Position numbers and translations under genes: made by a program. 64,000 nucleotides of DNA from Streptacidiphilus sp. PB12-B1b (GTDB lineage Bacteria > Actinomycetota > Actinomycetes > Streptomycetales > Streptomycetaceae): positions 5,456,001 through 5,520,000 of the forward strand of contig NZ_CP048405.1 of NCBI RefSeq assembly GCF_014084125.1. Direction: 5' to 3'. The notes beneath the pieces were generated by a model. It did not search any database. It saw nothing but the letters and a program-made list of their open reading frames with translations, and was not told where the DNA came from. The stretch's first letter is position 1, and every line of letters begins with the position of its first letter. Below are positions 54,947-62,751 of this stretch, one piece after another.

Positions 54947-55901
54947 CCGATCGTGTGGCCCGCGTCGGCCAGCAGGCTGCCTCGGGCGTTCTCGGCGATG
55001 CCGTGGGCCGCCGTCGGATCGAAGAACAGCGTCTCGTCGAAGAGCCAGGGCCGGTCGCCGCCCTCGGCCAGGTGCCGCTCCCGCAGCAGCCGGTGGGAGC
55101 CCCCGTAGCCGCCGGGCCATCGGATCCCTCCCTGGCAGTAGGAGCCATCCAGGAAGTACCGGGGCTCGGCCTCCCCTCCCGGCCTGGGGATGCGGGCGTG
55201 GAACATGGCCGAGTTCATCAGCACGGCCCCGCCCGGCGGGAGGCGGTCGATCACCACCGCGTCCGGCAGTCGCTGCCAACCCAGGTGCCATAGCGCCCGC
55301 TTGCTCGCCACCGACCGCTGCGTCCCCGGTGCCAGCAACAGGTCGCCGACCGTGCCGTTGAGCCCGTTCAGGTAGATCAGCACGTGCACCATCAGGTGCG
55401 ACCGGTTCGTCTGCGGGTACTGGTCGTAGTCGTGGTGCCAGGGGAGCCCCGGGGTGCCGGCGTCGTGGCGGGCCGCGTTGAGGTGGTGGAACACGTAGCG
55501 GGAGCGGTCCGGTTCGTCGGGGAGGTCGAGTACCGGCGGCACGCCGCCGGAGAGCGTCCACTCGGCCCGCGGACGCCAGGCCGCCATGAGCTGGTCGAGC
55601 ACACCGGTGATCCGCGGATGCCAGACGAGCCTGCCCAGGTTCGGCAGCTCGTGCGCCCGCCGCCGCTCGGAGGGCAGTTGGTGCAGCAGCGGCGACCGCA
55701 CCAGGCGGCTCAACCGCTCCCTCGCCTGCGGGGAGAAGCCTTCCCCAGATTCTTGGCCCGCCCTGACTCCGCGGTGAGTTCGTCGATCTCCTGCTTCAGC
55801 GCCTCGGTCTCGTGGGGGTCGAGGATCTGCCTGACGAGATAGCCCCGCTCGTCGAAGGCCTGGAGGTCCCCTTCGGTGAGTTCTGCGTCCTGGTACTGCA
55901 T
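54943..55901 (-). CDS. PhyH-family Fe(II)/2-oxoglutarate dioxygenase (one frameshift near the start)
   Basis: Non-haem iron oxygenase of the phytanoyl-CoA dioxygenase family. The iron ligands HxD appear in LPWHHDYDQY and the distal His in AMFHARIPRPG. Because Asp is kept it should hydroxylate rather than halogenate. The N-terminal part, MQYQDAELTEGDLQAFDERG, begins at ATG 55901 but shifts out of frame at the C4 run at 55743-55746. One more base there gives NLGEGFSPQARERLSRL and a normal 319-residue protein. Otherwise only a truncated form starting at TTG 55713 would be made. It sits in a coupled operon with the WbqC-like and dehydratase genes. The family includes enzymes acting on carrier-protein-bound acyl groups, which suits the nearby ACP. 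Confidence 0.85.
55743..55746 (-). other. Frameshift site 3: C4 homopolymer, one base short
   Basis: The N-terminal and main frames of the PhyH gene meet here. Adding one base restores KNLGEGFSPQARER across the junction. It has the same signature as the sites at 6153-6157 and 47868-47873. Confidence 0.7.
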
Positions 55902-55930
55902 GGAATCCTCCCCTGCGGGCCGGTGCCCGG

Positions 55931-56932
55931 TCAGTCGCGTGTCAGTCGGCGGAGTTCGTCCACCTGGATCCAGTCCGTATTGGTGTCGCTGCGGTATTCG
56001 AACCCCGTCGGGACCGGTCGGCCGACCTGGTCCGCATAGACGTCCGACGGCTTGAGCCCCCAGGACTCCTGAAAGGCCGACTGGATGGCGAAGAAGTCCT
56101 CGAATTCCAGGGTCTGCGCGGACTCGTCGGCGGGGATGAGCACCTCGTGGATCTTCTCGCCCGGCCGGACGCCGATGACCTGCTGCTCACACCCGGGACC
56201 GACGGCCGACGCCAGGTCCACCATCCGCATGCTGGGCTGCTTCGGGATGAAGACCTCGCCGCAGTTCATCATGGAAAGGACCCTGAGGACGAACTCGACT
56301 CCGTTCTCGATGGTGATCCAGAAGCGCGTCATCCGGGTGTCGGTGATCGGGAGCTTTCCCGACCGTCTGCGCTCCTTGAAGAACGGGATGACGCTTCCCC
56401 GGGATCCGACAACATTCCCGTAGCGCACCACGGAGAACCGCGTCCCGGTCTGGCCGGAGAGGCCGTTGGCGGCGATGAAGAGCTTGTCCGAGCAGAGCTT
56501 CGTGGCGCCGTAGAGGTTGATCGGGTTCGTCGCCTTGTCCGTGGACAGGGCGACCACCCGCTCGACTCCGGCGTCGATGGCGGCGTTGATGACGTTCTCA
56601 GCGCCGAGGACATTGGTCCTGATGCATTCGATGGGATTGAACTCGGCGGTCGGCACCTGCTTCATGGCCGCCGTGTGGATCACCACGTCGACGTCGGCGA
56701 AGACCCGTTGCAGCCGGCTCGGGTCCCGCACGTCGCCGACCACGTAGCGGACCGTCGGGCCGTTCACCCGTTCGGCCATCTGGAACTGCTTGAACTCGTC
56801 GCGGGAGAGCACGGTGAGGCGTCGCGGGCAGAACTCCGCCAGGACACGCCGCACGAAGACTTCGCCGAAGGAGCCGGTACCGCCCGTCACCAGAACGGAC
56901 TTGCCATGGAGGTCGTACGTGGGACTGATCAC
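55931..56932 (-). CDS. UDP-N-acetylglucosamine 4,6-dehydratase-like SDR (PseB/FlaA1 type), 333 aa
   Basis: Extended short-chain dehydrogenase that converts a UDP-HexNAc to its 4-keto-6-deoxy form in PseB-like enzymes. Seen: TGGTGSFGEVFVRR (NAD(P) loop), VVIHTAAMKQVP, STDKATNPINLYGATKLCSD with the catalytic Tyr and Lys, VRYGNVVGSRGSVIPFF and TRFWITI. The MKQVP and KATNPINLYGATK strings are typical of the PseB/CapD/FlaA1 group. It supplies the first step toward an unusual amino sugar. The PIG-L deacetylase and two glycosyltransferases nearby fit this idea. No matching aminotransferase is seen in the window. Confidence 0.92.
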   Translation of the reverse strand: MISPTYDLHGKSVLVTGGTGSFGEVFVRRVLAEFCPRRLTVLSRDEFKQFQMAERVNGPTVRYVVGDVRDPSRLQRVFADVDVVIHTAAMKQVPTAEFNPIECIRTNVLGAENVINAAIDAGVERVVALSTDKATNPINLYGATKLCSDKLFIAANGLSGQTGTRFSVVRYGNVVGSRGSVIPFFKERRRSGKLPITDTRMTRFWITIENGVEFVLRVLSMMNCGEVFIPKQPSMRMVDLASAVGPGCEQQVIGVRPGEKIHEVLIPADESAQTLEFEDFFAIQSAFQESWGLKPSDVYADQVGRPVPTGFEYRSDTNTDWIQVDELRRLTRD

Positions 56933-56992
56933 GGATGCTCGCTTCCCTGAGAGGACTCATATCGGCTGGGGCCGGTCGTCGGCCCGCGGGTC

Positions 56993-58108
56993 CTAGACCG
57001 GGGACTGGGACGTGGCGCCAGGGCGCTCGTCGGAGAAGAGGCGCTCGGCGATGTCGGACGCGGCCCACCTCAGCGGTGTCGCCAGATCGATGCCGCCGTA
57101 CTCGTGCAGGAAGTCCCGGCCGATCGCGCCGTCGGCCGCGATCCGGTCGAGCACCTCGCCCGGGACCGTCGAGGGGAACAGCCGCTCGGCGTTGGCGAGC
57201 GCGAAGTACACGTTGCGCAGCGCGCCGGCCTCGGCCGCCACCGCGGTGAGCAGCGCCCAGTCCAGGTCGGGATTGGCCCGCACGACGGCCACGATGTCCA
57301 CGTACTGCAGCAACCGCTGGTGCTTCCCCTTTTCGATGTAACGCAGCGTCGTGGACTCCTTGTGCAGGTGCGCGGCCACGTCGAGGAGGAAGTGCTCAGG
57401 ACGGAAGACCGGCAGCGTCCCGCCGTCCGACTCGAAGGGCGACGCCTGGTCCAGGAGTCGCCGCGCGGGGAGTCGGACGCCGCTGGCGGGGAGGAAGAGG
57501 TCCCAGCAGACGTCGACGGCGATCGAGGGCAGGCAGGGATCGCCGGAGGGGCGGTGATGCGCGGGGAGGTTGTTCACATGGACGTTCCAGAAGACAGACT
57601 GACGCCTGGTCAGCGGAATGATCCGGTTCTGGGTGTCGATCCGGCCCGGGAGGTACCCCTCCGCCTTCAGCAGTGCGGCCACCTCCTGCGCCGCGGCACG
57701 GTCCACGAAGAGGTCGATGTCGTTCATCGGCCGCAGCCCGGGATCCCGGTAGACCGCCGGGGCGAGGTACGCGCCCTTGCGGACCGCGACCTGGACACCC
57801 TGCCCGAGGAGGAGGCCGACAAGTCGCACCGCCTCGGCGACCAGCAGCCGGTTGCGCCGCTCGTTCAGGGTGTGGGCGCCGAGCAGGGCATCGAGCACGT
57901 ACTCCCGGCGGCTCTCGTACTCGATCCCACGGACGCCCGCGAGGGACCGCCCCACCAGCGCGGCGACCCGGTGCCGGAAGACCGTGTCGAGCACGAACCC
58001 CCAGTCGAACCCGTCGAGGTCGGTGTCTGCGGCGAGGTCCCCGCCGAACGGCGTCGAGGCCCGGAGGATGAATTCCTTCTCACGCTGCTTCTCCGGCCGC
58101 GCGCTCAT
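56993..58108 (-). CDS. Nucleotidyltransferase-fold protein, 371 aa
   Basis: Resembles the family of uncharacterised nucleotidyltransferases often found with carrier-protein and polysaccharide genes. The diagnostic segment is RDPGLRPMNDIDLFVDRAAA (DxD metal site), preceded by VRKGAYLA and followed by VDVCWDLFLP and LLDVAAHLHKE. ATG at 58108 overlaps the stop of the upstream oxygenase (ATGA). It could transfer a nucleotide to a sugar, peptide or protein. Nothing in the sequence fixes the substrate. Confidence 0.82.
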   Translation of the reverse strand: MSARPEKQREKEFILRASTPFGGDLAADTDLDGFDWGFVLDTVFRHRVAALVGRSLAGVRGIEYESRREYVLDALLGAHTLNERRNRLLVAEAVRLVGLLLGQGVQVAVRKGAYLAPAVYRDPGLRPMNDIDLFVDRAAAQEVAALLKAEGYLPGRIDTQNRIIPLTRRQSVFWNVHVNNLPAHHRPSGDPCLPSIAVDVCWDLFLPASGVRLPARRLLDQASPFESDGGTLPVFRPEHFLLDVAAHLHKESTTLRYIEKGKHQRLLQYVDIVAVVRANPDLDWALLTAVAAEAGALRNVYFALANAERLFPSTVPGEVLDRIAADGAIGRDFLHEYGGIDLATPLRWAASDIAERLFSDERPGATSQSPV

Positions 58109-59115
58109 GTCGGGCTCCCGGTCGACCTCAGCCGTCTGAGGGGGCTGCTCGCCGCCAGGGAGTGCCGGCCGAGGTGGTCGATCGGGCCGTCGACGAAGTC
58201 CGCCCAGACCTCCAGCCCCGCGCTCTCGAACAGCGGCGCCGCGGCCGCCGGCAGTTCGACGGCGTCTCCGGGGAAGCGCCAGAGCGGGTCGTAGGTCAGC
58301 GCCAGCATGAAGCGGCAGCAGTCCGAGGCGTTGGGCATGCCCCGGTGCCAGAGTCGGGAGTCGCGGATGATGACGCTCCCCGCCTCGGTGACCGCCCTGA
58401 CCGGTGGCCGCTCCGTGCGGCGCTCCCCCGTCATCGCCTCGGGCACGGTCAGCCCCACCCTGCGGTTGACCGTGCTCCCGGCCCCGGCCCGCTTGGCGGC
58501 CCGGAGGTACCGCAGTGCCTGGTCGACGCCGCCGCTCGGGCTCCCCGCGTGCTGGCACATCCGCGGGTCCAGGTGGGTACCGGGCCACAACTCGATGGCA
58601 CCGCCCGCCGTGTCGGTGTTGCGCAACGGGATGTTGACGATGAGCCGGGCCGCGGGGTGGGCCCGGGGCAGGCCGGGCCAGCGCTGGCCCTCGTCGACGT
58701 GCACCGGCTGCGGCTCCGATCCGGGGAGGTTGCTGTTGTTCGAGTAGGAGCTCAGCCGTACGGGCTGTTGGAGCGTCCGCCTGCACACCTCCAGCACGAA
58801 CGGGTGAGCCAGCACGTCCGGCCACAGGTACCCGGTCTCCGCCGGCGGATCCTGCTGCAGGTGTCCCGGGGCGAAGTTCTCCGCTCGGTCCGGCCGGCGC
58901 AGCAGGATGTCGAGGTCGTCGAGCATCCGGGACCGGAGGCGTTCGAGAAGGGCCCGGTCGACCACGCCCTCCAGGATCACCGCCCCGTCGTCCCGCATCG
59001 CCGCGACAGCGGCGGCAACCGCCCCGGCGTCCGGGGGTACCGCACCGCGCGCCCCCTCGCCGGGGTCCACCCGGACTATGCCGTCCACACCGTCCGCCCT
59101 CCGCAGCCTTTCCAC
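58105..59115 (-). CDS. PhyH-family Fe(II)/2-oxoglutarate dioxygenase, second copy, 336 aa
   Basis: Second phytanoyl-CoA-dioxygenase-type enzyme of the operon, only distantly similar to the one at 54943-55901. Iron ligands: HxD in PQPVHVDEGQRW and the distal His in SRLWHRGMPNAS; the Arg/Ser region follows at CCRFMLALTYDP. The HxD triad predicts hydroxylation or related oxidation, not halogenation. It starts 3 nt after the ACP gene stop, so the ACP may carry its substrate. Confidence 0.9.
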   Translation of the reverse strand: MERLRRADGVDGIVRVDPGEGARGAVPPDAGAVAAAVAAMRDDGAVILEGVVDRALLERLRSRMLDDLDILLRRPDRAENFAPGHLQQDPPAETGYLWPDVLAHPFVLEVCRRTLQQPVRLSSYSNNSNLPGSEPQPVHVDEGQRWPGLPRAHPAARLIVNIPLRNTDTAGGAIELWPGTHLDPRMCQHAGSPSGGVDQALRYLRAAKRAGAGSTVNRRVGLTVPEAMTGERRTERPPVRAVTEAGSVIIRDSRLWHRGMPNASDCCRFMLALTYDPLWRFPGDAVELPAAAAPLFESAGLEVWADFVDGPIDHLGRHSLAASSPLRRLRSTGSPT

Positions 59116-59118
59116 CGG

Positions 59119-59367
59119 TCACGCCCCGGACTGGATACGGGAGACGAGCAGCGAGACGCTGCCGACGGTGCTGAAGTTCTCTGCCAGCATCTCGCCGTCG
59201 GGGATCATGATTCCGAACCGCTGCTCCAGGTCGATGATGAGCTCGACCAGGCGCAGGGAGTCGATTCCGAGGTCCACCAGTTTGTCGTCCGCACCCAGGG
59301 ATCCGGCCGGGGGGACGTCAGCGGCATGGATGCGCAGGACGCCCAGGATGTCTTCGTCAATGGTCAT
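59119..59367 (-). CDS. Stand-alone acyl carrier protein, 82 aa
   Basis: A discrete carrier protein with the phosphopantetheine site in LVDLGIDSLRLVELIIDLEQ; length and the acidic helix are typical. The ATG at 59367 overlaps the end of the radical SAM gene by 11 nt. It can be primed by the PPTase at 39658 and loaded by the ANL ligase at 51594, giving a tethered substrate for the two PhyH oxygenases or the radical SAM enzyme. Confidence 0.93.
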   Translation of the reverse strand: MTIDEDILGVLRIHAADVPPAGSLGADDKLVDLGIDSLRLVELIIDLEQRFGIMIPDGEMLAENFSTVGSVSLLVSRIQSGA

Positions 59368-60853
59368 CGCACATGTCCTCTTCGAGTCCGCTGGGAGAGT
59401 TCGGGTTATGGCCGCTGTCGTGCTGCGCGAAGACGGCGAACCGAAGGTGGGCCGCGACCGACTCGGTCTCGTGCACCGAGAGCGGCCGGGCGGACCTGAG
59501 GCGGACACCGTCCGCGGAGATCCGGAAGCTCGCCGGGATGCCCGTACGGGCGAGCACGGAGCGCACGGTGTCCGGCTCCGGGACCGGGGGGTGGCCGCAG
59601 GCCGCGAGTTGGTCCGCCGGGCACAGGGCCATGCATTTGGGCCGCCGCCCCGGTACGGAGTCGTACATCTTGACAGCTTCGACGTTCGGCACGGCCGTGC
59701 CCCGGTCCCGCGACAGCATGACGGTCAGCCCGCAGGACTGGTCTCCGACGATGGTGCTCGTCAGCCCCAACCGTCGATGGACCGTCAGGATCCGGCCGAC
59801 GAGTTCGTCCGGGAAGTGCTTCTCCTCGCCCGCACCCTTCGCCACCACCGGCAGGCTCAGGCCGCGCCGCAGGCTGCTCTCCGGCAGGTGGGGCACGCCC
59901 TTCAGCCCGCCGATCACCGTCAGTCCGAGCGGTTCGCCGAACGAGAGGGCCTCCGCGATCTGCTCGTCACCGTCATTCCAACCCGGGACGATGGGCCGGT
60001 AGTAGTGGGCGGCCAGCAACCGCGGATGGCCGGCCAGGAGTTCGACGGTGCGCTGCTTCCGCGCCAGGAACCCGGGCGCCGCCCCCATCGTCTCCATCTC
60101 GGCGGGCGCCGCGTTGTGGGTGAGGAAGAGCATGATCTGGAACGACCGGTAGCCGCTGAGCCGCTCGACGTCCTTGTCCCGCACGAAGTGCTTCGTGATG
60201 ATCATGACATCGTTGCCCCATCCGCGTTCCTCCAGCAGATCGAGGAGCCGGAACGTGCTCTCCCGGACCTGCGGCAGGAACGGTTCAGTGGTGGCCGTGT
60301 GCAGTCCGATCTGCGTCAGTCCCGGGATGAACAGCGGATGCCGTTCCAGCCGCTCGATGACCGCCTCCTCCTCGATCACCTGGGTCGGCCGCCCGTTGAG
60401 GAACCAGTCGACGCTCTCCCGCTGCTCGTCGGCCCGGAAGCAGTAGACACAGCCGAAGCTGCAGCCGAGCATGGGATTGAGGATCAGCATCCCGGCGTGC
60501 GGCCAGACCGGGGCGACGCTGTTGATGTCCTCGTAGAGCCCCAACTCGCTCAGGACGTGCAGGGTCCGCGCGCTCAGCGTCCTGCGCAGGCCGGTCCCGA
60601 GCACCGTCCCGTCCCCGCGGACCCGGCGCGCTGCGGGGTCGCCCGCCACCGAGCGGGCCAGCTCGACCAGCCGGGCCACCAGGGTGGGCGCGGTGGCACT
60701 GCGGTTCACCGCCTTGTCCGCTATCTCCATCGCCGCCTTGAAGACGACGCGCTCCTGGCCGCTCAGCGCTGCTTCGTCCTCCTCGAAGCGACGCAGCAGT
60801 CCCCCGGAATCCAGGCCCGCGCGTTCAGCGAGCCGTTCGAGGTCCAGAGCCAT
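59357..60853 (-). CDS. Radical SAM enzyme with CxxxCxxC and extra C-terminal cysteines, 498 aa
   Basis: The motif LGCSFGCVYCFRAD (about residues 130-143) is the [4Fe-4S]/SAM site. An N-terminal helical region of about 120 residues precedes it. After the barrel, the C-terminal part carries KCMALCPADQLAACG (C-x3-C-x7-C), which might bind an auxiliary cluster. It does not look like a standard SPASM peptide maturase or a B12-dependent methyltransferase. ATG at 60853 overlaps the deacetylase stop (ATGA). It lies directly upstream of the ACP, so the substrate may be ACP-bound or a sugar. Function unknown. Confidence 0.9.
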   Translation of the reverse strand: MALDLERLAERAGLDSGGLLRRFEEDEAALSGQERVVFKAAMEIADKAVNRSATAPTLVARLVELARSVAGDPAARRVRGDGTVLGTGLRRTLSARTLHVLSELGLYEDINSVAPVWPHAGMLILNPMLGCSFGCVYCFRADEQRESVDWFLNGRPTQVIEEEAVIERLERHPLFIPGLTQIGLHTATTEPFLPQVRESTFRLLDLLEERGWGNDVMIITKHFVRDKDVERLSGYRSFQIMLFLTHNAAPAEMETMGAAPGFLARKQRTVELLAGHPRLLAAHYYRPIVPGWNDGDEQIAEALSFGEPLGLTVIGGLKGVPHLPESSLRRGLSLPVVAKGAGEEKHFPDELVGRILTVHRRLGLTSTIVGDQSCGLTVMLSRDRGTAVPNVEAVKMYDSVPGRRPKCMALCPADQLAACGHPPVPEPDTVRSVLARTGIPASFRISADGVRLRSARPLSVHETESVAAHLRFAVFAQHDSGHNPNSPSGLEEDMCDDH

Positions 60854-61557
60854 CAGGCCTCCCTCTCTTCCTGTGCGACCGCCTCCGCGCGGATCGATCG
60901 CATGAGCTGGAACGCCTCGGCGGACTCCAGGCCCGCGGTGCTGCCCCGGTACCGGGCGAGGGCGCGCAGCGCCTCCGGGGACCGGGGGTGCGGGAAGGCC
61001 CGGCGCTCCGACCGGTAGCTCTCCATCGCCCGCACCTTGGTCTCGATCGTCTCGCTGACGTCCACGAAGACGTTGGGGGTGAACCCCGGGGCGACCCCGG
61101 CGAAACCCCATTCGGTCGAGGAGGGCACCTCGAAGCAGTAGAGATCCCGCACCGGGCAGCCGTCGACCGGGCGGGTCGCGGTGAGCACGGCGCGGGACGT
61201 CAGCTGGTGGTCCCGGTTGAGGTCGCCGGGGTGGTGCGTGAACACGGAGGCAGGCCGGATCTCCCGCAGCACCCGCTCGACCCGCCAGACGATCTCCAGC
61301 AACGGAAGCGTGTCGAACCGCAGGTCCGGAAGGCGCTCGAAGGTCACCGACGCCGCGCCCAACAGGGTCGTGGCCGCCTCGGCGTCGGCGTAGAGCGCGT
61401 CGGCCGCCGCCCGGTCGTGCCGGGACGCCTCCCTGGCCGTGATGCCGTCGCCCAGGACCACGATGTGCACGTCCTCGGTGGCCGCGAGCTTGGCGATGGT
61501 CGCTCCGCACCCGAGCGTCTCGTCGTCGGGATGGGCGGCGAATACCGCGATCGTCAC
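60853..61557 (-). CDS. PIG-L-family N-deacetylase, 234 aa
   Basis: Zinc-dependent deacetylase of the PIG-L/MshB type, which removes acetyl from N-acetyl-sugars. The zinc and catalytic motif is FAAHPDDETLGCG at the N-terminus and the second zinc motif is THHPGDLNRDH. Length is normal for the family. It overlaps the upstream oxygenase gene (ATG at 61557, stop at 61554). With the UDP-GlcNAc 4,6-dehydratase-like enzyme and the glycosyltransferases it points to an amino sugar exposed as a free amine. Confidence 0.93.
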   Translation of the reverse strand: MTIAVFAAHPDDETLGCGATIAKLAATEDVHIVVLGDGITAREASRHDRAAADALYADAEAATTLLGAASVTFERLPDLRFDTLPLLEIVWRVERVLREIRPASVFTHHPGDLNRDHQLTSRAVLTATRPVDGCPVRDLYCFEVPSSTEWGFAGVAPGFTPNVFVDVSETIETKVRAMESYRSERRAFPHPRSPEALRALARYRGSTAGLESAEAFQLMRSIRAEAVAQEEREA

Positions 61558-62585
61558 TGCGACCGCCCCTCCCCCGACCCCGCGAGCCGCTTCACCTTCG
61601 CCGCCTTGAACGGATTACCGTCCGGCAGCGGGAAGGGCAGCTGGAGCGTTCCCTCGTGCAGGGCCGCCCGCAGGTGCGGGAGATGACGGACCCGCAGCGC
61701 GGTCAGATGCCGACCCGCGTGGAGCTCGGGGTAGCCGGGGGCGCCGTCCGGGGCCTGCTGCCTCCGGGGCGCGGTCGGCGCGATCACCTCGTCGAAGTCG
61801 GGCCCGTAGAAGTATGTCAGCGAGTGGCGGTCGGGGTCGCGCGGTCTGACCCAGTGCAGGGTCGACTCGATGCGACCGCCTGTCAGCAGTTCGAGCAGAT
61901 CTCCCACGAGCACGGTGATCTGGTCGGGAGCGGCCGGGACCAGATGCACCCCGCCGTCGCGGCCGTACACCTCCAGCCCGGGCCCGGAGTGCCAGATGAG
62001 GGTGAACCACTCGTAGTCGGTGTGCCCGTTCGGCGGCTCCTCCAGATCCTGCGCCGGCGCCGGGTAGTGCAGTAGGCGCAGCAGCGAGATACCGCGCCGG
62101 GATCGGCGCTCCAGATAGTCGGGCTCCAGCCCGCAGACCCTGGCGAGCATCTGCGAGACCGCCCGCGCACACGCGGAGACGGCCTGGTAGTAGGCCTCCA
62201 CGGCGTCCCGGAAGCCGGTAAGCTCGGGCCACAGGTTCGGCCCCAGGAGAATGGACTCGACCGGGCCGCCGTCGCTCTCCGCGCCGATGTCCAGGGACGC
62301 GTAGTCACGGACGACACGGCGCGTGCCCGTGCCCGCCGGGCCTGGATCTGCCGGGATGAACCCCTTGTTGCCGAGGGAGAGCGCCATGGCGCAGCGCTGC
62401 TTGCGCTCCAGCTCCTGATCGTTGAAGGCCCGTGAGGCCGCGACGCACTCCTCGATGACCGCAGCCGGAATCCCGTGGTTCACCAGGCTGAAGCATCCGA
62501 CTTCCAGTAGCGCGGACTCCCAGGCCCGCACCACGTCGTCGGACGGGACAGCAGCTTCGCTCAGGTCCAGAACCGGTATACCCAT
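61554..62585 (-). CDS. Isopenicillin-N-synthase-like Fe(II)/2OG oxygenase, 343 aa
   Basis: Member of the IPNS/DAOCS-like plant-type oxygenase family. The N-terminal motif is IPVLDLSEAA with LLEVGCFSLVNHGIPAAVIE. Iron ligands are HxD in NGHTDYEWFT and His in STLHWVRP; the 2-oxoglutarate-binding RxS is in RHSLTYFYG. ATG at 62585 follows GGAGGTGGG about 7-10 nt upstream. It is the first gene of the minus-strand operon that runs to 51594, and the third non-haem iron oxygenase in it. Confidence 0.92.
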   Translation of the reverse strand: MGIPVLDLSEAAVPSDDVVRAWESALLEVGCFSLVNHGIPAAVIEECVAASRAFNDQELERKQRCAMALSLGNKGFIPADPGPAGTGTRRVVRDYASLDIGAESDGGPVESILLGPNLWPELTGFRDAVEAYYQAVSACARAVSQMLARVCGLEPDYLERRSRRGISLLRLLHYPAPAQDLEEPPNGHTDYEWFTLIWHSGPGLEVYGRDGGVHLVPAAPDQITVLVGDLLELLTGGRIESTLHWVRPRDPDRHSLTYFYGPDFDEVIAPTAPRRQQAPDGAPGYPELHAGRHLTALRVRHLPHLRAALHEGTLQLPFPLPDGNPFKAAKVKRLAGSGEGRSQ

Positions 62586-62751
62586 ATGAGTCCCACCTCC
62601 GACGCACCAAGATGCCACGAACGGGGAGCGTGCGAGATTCGGCGTCAACCAGTTCGTGTATGACCAGGGAAAATTCCCGGGTTGCACACCCGGAACCGCG
62701 CGCACCCGGCAGCGGTTGCCTGCCGCCTCCCTCGCGGGCAATACTGCGCGA
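62586..62751. promoter_or_regulatory. Divergent intergenic region, 166 nt
   Basis: It lies between the oxygenase operon (minus strand) and the glycosyltransferase (plus strand), so it must hold two promoters. On the minus strand GGTTGACGCC could be a -35, but no convincing -10 follows. The only firm element is the SD before 62585. Confidence 0.45.

Noticed and set aside
54943-59115. SyrB2-like halogenases among the PhyH proteins
   Set aside because: Both keep Asp in the HxD iron triad; halogenases have Ala or Gly there.
56993-59122. A 709-codon frame that would fuse the oxygenase region to the nucleotidyltransferase
   Set aside because: The oxygenase HxD and distal His motifs lie in a different frame (58105-59115). 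The fused frame is nonsense before the ATG at 58108.
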